10,688 bases of DNA. It comes from a bacterium (Candidatus Gribaldobacteria) CG07_land_8_20_14_0_80_33_18 (lineage in GTDB: Bacteria; Patescibacteriota; Minisyncoccia; Minisyncoccales; CG1-02-41-26). Below the pieces are notes generated by a model. It did not search any database and was not told the origin of the DNA. It worked only from the letters and a program-made list of their open reading frames with translations. The stretch's first letter is position 1, and the number at the start of each line of letters is the position of its first letter. The DNA lies in NCBI GenBank assembly GCA_002779425.1, contig PEWP01000012.1:1-10688 (forward strand), written 5' to 3'. Positions 6,872-10,688 of this stretch are shown here, one piece after another. Made by a program: the position numbers and the translations under genes.

Positions 6872-6992
6872 AAAATCCAAATATCAAAATCCAAATGTCA
6901 AATCAATGATTAAAATCCAAAATTCAAAATGTGATTATATTTAATTTTTGAGCTTTGGATTTGCTTTGACATTTGACATTTAGGCTTTGGAT
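6872..6992. repeat. inverted arrays of heptanucleotide repeats between glutaredoxin and gap
   Basis: On the plus strand 6872-6906 is five contiguous 7-base units (AAAATCC, AAATATC, AAAATCC, AAATGTC, AAATCAA) and 6912-6932 is three more (AAAATCC, AAAATTC, AAAATGT). The opposite orientation follows: TTTGGAT at 6954-6960, then four contiguous units at 6965-6992 (TTTGACA, TTTGACA, TTTAGGC, TTTGGAT). The arms can pair, with an 11-bp perfect match between 6893-6903 and 6971-6981. The repeat reaches to within a base of the gap start codon. Confidence 0.7.
6934..6939 (-). promoter_or_regulatory. possible -10 box for gap
   Basis: The minus strand reads TATAAT, a perfect bacterial -10 hexamer, between the two heptamer arms. 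No TTGACA-like -35 box is at the expected spacing (the bases there are AAATCC). A start here would give a 5' leader of roughly 55-60 bases for gap. The region is very AT-rich, so a chance match is possible. Confidence 0.35.
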
Positions 6993-6999
6993 TTTATTA

Positions 7000-7242
7000 T
7001 TATTTTATATTTAATAACGTCGAAATCTTCTCTTTATCAAATCCTACTACTATCTCGCCATTTATTTCTATTACCGGTACTCTCATCTGTCCTGATTTTT
7101 CAATTATCTCTTTGGCTGCTTCTTCATTTTGAGACACATCAACATCTTCAAATTCAATATTGTGTTCTCCTAAAAATTTTTTTAGAACAACACAATAAGG
7201 ACATATTGGAGTGCTATAAACTTTAACGCTATATTTTTTCAC
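7000..7242 (-). CDS. small glutaredoxin / NrdH-like redoxin
   Basis: An 80-residue thioredoxin-fold protein of glutaredoxin size. It has a first strand ending in the redox motif CPYC (14-17), then Val55-cis-Pro56 in MRVPVIEING and a C-terminal VGFDKEKI that closes the fold. It would reduce disulfides, possibly in ribonucleotide reductase or in its thioredoxin-like neighbour; the electron donor is not known, as a glutathione system is not evident here. The start is GTG at 7242-7240: no other initiation codon precedes the CPYC motif in frame. It overlaps the 3' end of the upstream thioredoxin-fold gene by 14 bases, so translational coupling is likely. Of the small redoxin families, NrdH/mycoredoxin-like is as likely as true glutaredoxin. 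Confidence 0.88.
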   Translation of the reverse strand: MKKYSVKVYSTPICPYCVVLKKFLGEHNIEFEDVDVSQNEEAAKEIIEKSGQMRVPVIEINGEIVVGFDKEKISTLLNIK

Positions 7243-7978
7243 AAATTTCTTTTGGTTTTTTATCAGTTAGATTACAAATTAATTCCTTCAGCACTTTTTC
7301 CTCTTCTTCTTCGCCTATACTTTCACCGGAACCAACCCGATAGTATTTGCATCCTAAAACAATAGTTGGAATACCGCCGGTAGAATATTTTGAGAAAATT
7401 TCCTCATCAGCGTTTTTATCTATATTACTATGCAAGGAAATGTAATTTTTGAATTCACTGGCTACTTTTTCAATAATTGGACTCTCCCATACACAATGAG
7501 GACAACTCTCGGAACCAAAGAAATAAACAATTGGTTTATCGTTTTCTTTGCAAATTTGATTTTCTGTTTCTGAAAAACCTCCCAAAGTTGGCTTTCCTTC
7601 CTGCTCACCAGTGCTAGTTCCTTGCGCTGTGGGCGGTTCTTTAGTTAAATCAAGTGGTTGAGAAAATAAGAACTTGCCATTTTTTGTCACATATAAAGTA
7701 GCTTCTTCATTTTGTATTTTAACTTTAAATTCATACATCCCCAATTCATTGTTAATTTGGGGTTCAGTTACTAAAGAAGCGGTTAAACCAACATTCTTTA
7801 AAAGTTTTTCATTTAAATATTTTATTGATTTGTCTCCTATTTCTTTTGAGGAGAGAATATTCTCGTTTGAACTAATTGACTTCGAAACAACAAATTTATT
7901 GGAAATAATATAACCCACTGTAATTCCTAAAACAATAAGGATTATTGAAATTAAAATTTTTTTAAATTTGTTAGACAT
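7229..7978 (-). CDS. membrane-anchored thioredoxin-fold protein (CPHC)
   Basis: A 249-residue protein with an N-terminal hydrophobic segment (about 8-26) after basic residues, so probably an anchor with the rest outside the membrane. Residues about 40-112 form a small domain ending in YVTKNGKFLFSQPLDL, like the N-terminal part of extracytoplasmic disulfide proteins. A polar linker follows (113-140). The thioredoxin domain has PIVYFFGSESCPHCVWE with the CPHC pair Cys159/Cys162 and a cis-Pro loop GGIPTIV (Pro204). CPHC is the DsbA-type dipeptide, which favours an oxidising or isomerising role outside the cell. Extra cysteines at 143, 210, 235 and 246 suggest structural disulfides or relay thiols. 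It starts 18 bases after the response-regulator stop and overlaps the glutaredoxin gene. The exact role (oxidase, isomerase, reductase) is not decided. Confidence 0.85.
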   Translation of the reverse strand: MSNKFKKILISIILIVLGITVGYIISNKFVVSKSISSNENILSSKEIGDKSIKYLNEKLLKNVGLTASLVTEPQINNELGMYEFKVKIQNEEATLYVTKNGKFLFSQPLDLTKEPPTAQGTSTGEQEGKPTLGGFSETENQICKENDKPIVYFFGSESCPHCVWESPIIEKVASEFKNYISLHSNIDKNADEEIFSKYSTGGIPTIVLGCKYYRVGSGESIGEEEEEKVLKELICNLTDKKPKEICEKI

Positions 7979-7996
7979 ATATTCTATTTTATTGTA

Positions 7997-8425
7997 TTAG
8001 ATTCCAGTGTCAAGCGCTCCTTTTGCCGTAAACCACCTTTTAATAATCGTAACCAATTCTTTTGGCGTATAGTTTGATTTAATAAAGTAGTTTTCTACAT
8101 TATAATCTTTTGCTGTTTTGCGCGTTTCGTCAGAGTCAAAATTGGTTAGGATAAAAATTGGAATGTTTTTTGTCTTTTCATTTGTTCTTAATTCTTTTAG
8201 AATCTCAATTCCTTGAAATTCTGGTTCAGTAACTGCTTCTTTTTTGCTGGGTAAAACTAAATCAAGTAAGATTAAATCTGGCTGCTGCTCTTTTTCTAAC
8301 GCTGCTTTCATTGCTCTCTCTTTATTTGTGGCTATTTCTACTTTAAAATTTTCTTTTTCAAACGCGAATTGATACATTTCGTAAACAGCTTTAACGTCTT
8401 CAATTAAAAGAATCTTTTTCGCCAT
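7997..8425 (-). CDS. stand-alone response-regulator receiver protein
   Basis: A 142-residue CheY-like receiver domain with no output domain. Acidic residues Glu9/Asp10 lie after the first strand (KKILLIED). Asp55 in LILLDLVLP is the phosphoacceptor, Thr94 is in FILTNFD and Lys116 is in YFIKS, so all residues needed for phosphorylation are present. The loop after the phosphoacceptor is lengthened by about eight residues (SKKEAVTEPEF) compared with CheY. No histidine kinase is in the window. Its ATG lies 22 bases inside the end of apgM and there is no clear Shine-Dalgarno site, so it is probably translated by coupling to that gene. The partner and output are unknown; being alone, it must act through protein contact. 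C-terminal GALDTGI is a short non-family tail. Confidence 0.9.
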   Translation of the reverse strand: MAKKILLIEDVKAVYEMYQFAFEKENFKVEIATNKERAMKAALEKEQQPDLILLDLVLPSKKEAVTEPEFQGIEILKELRTNEKTKNIPIFILTNFDSDETRKTAKDYNVENYFIKSNYTPKELVTIIKRWFTAKGALDTGI

Positions 8426-9627
8426 ATTGTTTTCATCAAAATATTGCTTTTTATTTTACCGAGTTTCCCTTTTCTACAATCTTTTTCAGAAAATTTTTCA
8501 ACTGAATCTTTGCCATTACCATATATCAGAATCGGTATAGGGTCGGCAGTGTGTTCTTTAATTTTGCAAGGAGTTGTATGGTCTCCGGTTATTATAATTA
8601 AAGTATTTTTAAGGCCAAAGAGAATTGGTAAAAATTTATCAATTTTTTCAATAAATTTTTTCTTGCCTAAAAAATCTCCATCATGGCTGAAAACGTCAGT
8701 GCCTTTTATATGAAGATAAATAAAATTGTATTTTTTAAATGCCTTCCGAGCTGCCTCTAATTTTCCTTTGATATTAGTATCAGGTTTTCCGGTTGCCCCT
8801 TTTACTTTAATAATATCCATATTTAAAACTTTACCAATTCCCTGATATAAACCACCGCCACTAATAGCTGCCGATTTTAATTCCCGGCCCGCAGGCAAGC
8901 TTGCGAACTTCCAAATTTTAGAAAAAGGAGGAATTTTTTTAAATTTTCCTGCTTCCCGAACTAAGAGATAATTTGCCGGCAACAATCCCTTTCTCTCCCT
9001 TTTCTTATTTAAGGGATGTTCTTTTAAAATTTGATGGGATTTAATTAAAAATTCATTTAAAACCTTGGCGGTAAATTTTGCTTCTTTTATCTTTTTTAAC
9101 GGTAAAATTTTTGGAGCAATAATTTTACTTTCATACAAATCGCCATCGCTGATTTGTTCAGATAAATTTTTTCCTCTTAAAATTATTCCTACTCTATGGG
9201 AAATTCCGGAAGCTAATAAAAATTTAACTCCGGAAATAACCAATCCATTTAAACTTTTAATTAATGGTTTAATGTCTGAAATGCGACCTGCTCTTCTATC
9301 AATTATCTTTAAATTTTTATCAACGGTAGCAAAATTCCCTCTTAAAGCCACATCTCCTTCTTTCATTTTCATCCCAATTCCCAAAACCTCAAAAACGCCT
9401 CTACCCATATGCCATTTATTTAAATCGTAACCAAATAAAGACAGGTGAGCATCTTTTGAGGTTGGAAAATCACCAAAAAAAACTGGTTCAATTAATCCGC
9501 AAATTCCATTTTTCACTAAAAAATCAAAATTTGGCGTTTTTGCCGCCTCCAAAGGTGTTCTCCCTTTTAATTCTTTAATGGGTCTATCGCCTAAACCATC
9601 CAATATAATGAAAAGAATTTTTTTCAT
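8404..9627 (-). CDS. apgM: 2,3-bisphosphoglycerate-independent phosphoglycerate mutase, archaeal type
   Basis: A 407-residue enzyme of the alkaline phosphatase superfamily interconverting 3- and 2-phosphoglycerate, the step between GAPDH and the upstream enolase. Visible metal and active-site motifs are ILDGLGDRP (Asp10), the nucleophile region PTSKDAHLSLFGYD (Ser57 as likely phosphoserine), MGRGVFE (74-80), HIKGTDVFSHDGDF (Asp311, His315, Asp316) and TGDHTTPCKIKEHTADPIP (Asp349, His350, His359). Length fits ApgM (about 400) rather than the longer bacterial GpmI (about 510). The usual GSDTAHL is TSKDAHL here. Residues 242-248 (ASLPAGR), just before the conserved KSAAISGGGLYQGIGK, look like an insertion from a GC-rich palindromic repeat. 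The start follows a TAGG Shine-Dalgarno-like string by 3 bases. It ends 22 bases inside the response regulator. Confidence 0.94.
   Translation of the reverse strand: MKKILFIILDGLGDRPIKELKGRTPLEAAKTPNFDFLVKNGICGLIEPVFFGDFPTSKDAHLSLFGYDLNKWHMGRGVFEVLGIGMKMKEGDVALRGNFATVDKNLKIIDRRAGRISDIKPLIKSLNGLVISGVKFLLASGISHRVGIILRGKNLSEQISDGDLYESKIIAPKILPLKKIKEAKFTAKVLNEFLIKSHQILKEHPLNKKRERKGLLPANYLLVREAGKFKKIPPFSKIWKFASLPAGRELKSAAISGGGLYQGIGKVLNMDIIKVKGATGKPDTNIKGKLEAARKAFKKYNFIYLHIKGTDVFSHDGDFLGKKKFIEKIDKFLPILFGLKNTLIIITGDHTTPCKIKEHTADPIPILIYGNGKDSVEKFSEKDCRKGKLGKIKSNILMKTIWRKRFF
8884..8904 (-). repeat. small palindromic insert within apgM
   Basis: A 21-base GC-rich stretch in an AT-rich gene, encoding ASLPAGR in frame. 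It contains the perfect palindrome GCAAGCTTGC (8895-8904) next to CCTGCGGGC. The intergenic palindrome at 9648-9684 has similar words (TTGC, CCTGC, GCGGGC). It sits in a surface-loop position between two conserved ApgM blocks. Confidence 0.45.
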
Positions 9628-9647
9628 AATCCTATCCCTACGAATTA

Positions 9648-9684
9648 CCTGCCCGCAATACTACGCATAGCGTTGCAGGCGGGC
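9648..9684. repeat. GC-rich imperfect palindrome upstream of apgM
   Basis: Arms GCCCGC 9651-9656 and GCGGGC 9679-9684 pair perfectly. An alternative register pairs CCTGC 9648-9652 with GCAGG 9675-9679. The inside can pair CGC with GCG around ATA. It lies 21 bases before the apgM start, so it may affect apgM expression or be a mobile palindromic repeat. Confidence 0.6.
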
Positions 9685-9709
9685 GAATATATACGAATAT
9701 ACGAATAAA
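9684..9709. repeat. short tandem CGAATATA-type repeats
   Basis: Three consecutive units begin with CGAAT: CGAATATATA (9684-9693), CGAATATA (9694-9701) and CGAATAAA (9702-9709). A related CGAATTAC lies at 9641-9648 on the other side of the palindrome. On the minus strand they offer TATATT-like strings that could act as a -10 box for apgM. Confidence 0.55.
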
Positions 9710-9725
9710 AGAAGCGAGGTAAACC

Positions 9726-9905
9726 GACTGATGAGCGAGGTATCCTTGCCGAAGGGTGCATTGCGCAGTCCCGCCCAAAAGAAACTATGTATGAGCTTTT
9801 AAACCTGTAAGGCGGGACGAGCAATAGCAGCGGCGGTCAATAACTTTTTTTACTGCTTGAGCCGACTGCGTGCTCCCTGAGGCAAGGTATCCGAGCGAAT
9901 CAGTC
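9726..9905 (+). ncRNA. candidate structured RNA, copy B (abuts and overlaps the 3' end of eno)
   Basis: The fold matches copy A. P1 is AGGGTGC 9753-9759 with GCTCCCT 9872-9878 (one T.T mismatch). P2 is ATTGC 9760-9764 with GCAAT 9821-9825, extended by GTCCCGCC 9768-9775 with GGCGGGAC 9811-9818. P3 is GCAGCGGC 9827-9834 with 9861-9869, bulged A9865. Below P1, CCTTGCC 9744-9750 pairs with GGCAAGG 9881-9887 across a GA/GA loop (9751-9752/9879-9880). Then come GAGCGAGG 9733-9740 opposite CCGAGCGA 9891-9898 with two tandem G.A mismatches, and an outer stem GACTGAT 9726-9732 with ATCAGTC 9899-9905. A partial further module pairs GCGAGG 9714-9719 with CCGAGC 9908-9913. The outer strand runs into the last codons of eno. 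No promoter or known RNA family was recognised. Confidence 0.6.
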
Positions 9906-10688
9906 TGCCGAGCGAAAATCTTCTTCAATTTTTAATAATCTATTATATTTTGCCACTCTTTCTCCTCTGGCTGGCGCTCCTGATTTTATAAAATCAGCCC
10001 CTATTCCGACGGCTAAATCAGCAATGAAATCATCATTTGTCTCGCCCGAACGATGGGAAACCATTACTTTCCATTCAAAAAACCGGGCTAATTTCCCCGC
10101 TTCAATCGCCTCCGATATTGTTCCAATTTGATTTATTTTCAACAAAAGTCCATTGCAAGCTTTCTTTTCCTGGGCTTCTTTTATTCTTTTTGGATTGGTC
10201 ACCGTCAAATCGTCCCCAATCACTAAAGGTTTAGAAATTAGAAATTGAAAATTAGAAATTAGCTTTTGCCACCCTTCCCAATCATCTTCGGCAAAAGGGT
10301 CTTCTAACAAAATAATTGGATAGGCTTTAACTAATTCACAGTAAAAAGAACTTAGTTCTTTTGAATTAAAAACTTTTTTTTCTAAATGATATTTTTTATC
10401 TTGAAAAAATTGGGAGGCAGCGCAATCTAAACCTATTTTTGTTTTTGGATAATCTTTAATTGCTTTTATAATCAAATCTAAAACCTCTTTCGTGTCGGAA
10501 ACCGGCGGAGCAAATCCCCCTTCGTCACCAACATTCATTGCTTCTTCGCCGTATTTTTTTTCAACAATTTCTTTCAAAATATGATAAATTTCACTACCGA
10601 CCCGAAGATTTTCCAAAAAAGATTCCTGTTGAGGTAAAACCATAAATTCTTGGATGTCTAAATCGTTTCCGGCATGGGCTCCACCATT
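9900..10688 (-). CDS. eno: enolase, 5' part outside window
   Basis: The reading frame is open from the right edge, starting NGGAHAGNDLDIQEFMVLPQ, which is the internal enolase block around residue 150 in full-length proteins, so the N-terminal part is cut off and the Met at 10643 is not a start. Enolase dehydrates 2-phosphoglycerate to PEP. Visible active-site parts are NVGDEGGFAPP (catalytic Glu), IGLDCAAS (metal Asp), LLEDPFAEDDW (metal Glu), VIGDDLTVTN (metal Asp), LLLKINQIGT (catalytic Lys) and VSHRSGETND (PEP-binding Arg/Ser). The usual AASEF reads AASQF here. A heptamer array (10231-10262) encodes LISNFQFLIS, a stretch a few residues longer than in relatives. The final RSAD and TGA stop fall in the outer part of structured element B. 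Confidence 0.96.
   Translation of the reverse strand, partial: NGGAHAGNDLDIQEFMVLPQQESFLENLRVGSEIYHILKEIVEKKYGEEAMNVGDEGGFAPPVSDTKEVLDLIIKAIKDYPKTKIGLDCAASQFFQDKKYHLEKKVFNSKELSSFYCELVKAYPIILLEDPFAEDDWEGWQKLISNFQFLISKPLVIGDDLTVTNPKRIKEAQEKKACNGLLLKINQIGTISEAIEAGKLARFFEWKVMVSHRSGETNDDFIADLAVGIGADFIKSGAPARGERVAKYNRLLKIEEDFRSAD
10231..10262. repeat. heptanucleotide tandem array within eno
   Basis: The plus strand is TTAGAAA, TTAGAAA, TTGAAAA, TTAGAAA, TTAG: four full 7-base units and a partial one. Three units equal 21 bases, so the array stays in frame and encodes the 7-residue repeat LISNFQF followed by LIS. The same unit family occurs in the spacer at 5623-5643. Confidence 0.7.

Noticed and set aside
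6871..6894. Upstream TTG start for GAPDH adding eight residues
   Set aside because: The extra residues are translated from the heptamer repeat; the family N-terminus begins at the ATG at 6870.
6872..6992. CRISPR array
   Set aside because: Units are 7 bases, contiguous and in both orientations, without spacers of constant length, and no cas genes are present.
9065..9430. Plus-strand open frames opposite the genes, such as 9065-9430, 914-1096 and 4439-4660
   Set aside because: They mirror well-supported minus-strand genes and show no recognisable domains or start signals.
9728..9754. Hammerhead-ribozyme-like core: CTGATGAG, a short stem and CGAA in copy B
   Set aside because: The stem after CTGATGA needs an extra unpaired C, the required A after GAA is a G, no UH cleavage triplet with flanking stem is seen, and copy A lacks CTGATGA.
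9838..9902. UGA read as glycine (as in some Patescibacteria), extending enolase past its TGA
   Set aside because: After the TGA the sequence is the structured element and does not look like enolase; the protein already ends where the family does.
10598..10643. Start of enolase at the internal Met near 10643
   Set aside because: The frame is open and clearly enolase up to the window edge (NGGAHAGNDLDIQEF), so the gene begins outside.

Overview
The window looks like a chromosomal segment of a Candidate Phyla Radiation (Patescibacteria) bacterium, most likely a Parcubacteria-type lineage. This is inferred from the AT-rich composition, compact same-strand operons with few clear Shine-Dalgarno sites, a fermentative gene set (archaeal-type phosphoglycerate mutase, ADP-forming acyl-CoA synthetase, PEP synthase, single-cluster ferredoxin) and short repeats invading intergenic and coding DNA. 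No marker gene fixes the phylum. All eleven genes lie on the minus strand, so transcription runs from high to low coordinates.

Layout in transcription order: enolase (eno, 5' end outside the window, 9900-10688); a 272-bp spacer with a structured element, a palindrome and short tandem repeats; archaeal-type phosphoglycerate mutase (apgM); a stand-alone response-regulator receiver overlapping apgM; a membrane-anchored thioredoxin-fold protein and an overlapping small glutaredoxin; a spacer built of heptanucleotide repeats in inverted arrays; GAPDH (gap); a 296-bp spacer with a second copy of the structured element; then a tight operon of ADP-forming acyl-CoA synthetase beta and alpha subunits, PEP synthase, a PfkB-family kinase and a [4Fe-4S] ferredoxin that runs off the left edge.

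The enzymes cover the trunk of glycolysis/gluconeogenesis (GAPDH, phosphoglycerate mutase, enolase, PEP synthase) and the acetate end of fermentation (acyl-CoA synthetase making ATP, ferredoxin as likely electron carrier for a pyruvate:ferredoxin oxidoreductase that would lie outside the window). The thioredoxin-fold protein and glutaredoxin form a thiol-redox pair.

The most interesting signal is a two-copy element, each copy set at the 3' end of a glycolytic gene (gap and eno). Read on the plus strand, both copies fold into the same three-way junction. One helix has almost entirely different sequence in the two copies yet pairs perfectly in both. Several of the conserved internal loops are tandem GA opposite GA, which makes structural sense only on the plus strand, antisense to the genes. 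I do not recognise it as a known RNA class. A second theme is repeats inside reading frames: the element supplies the last 13 codons of gap, a heptamer array lies inside eno, and a small palindromic insert sits inside apgM.
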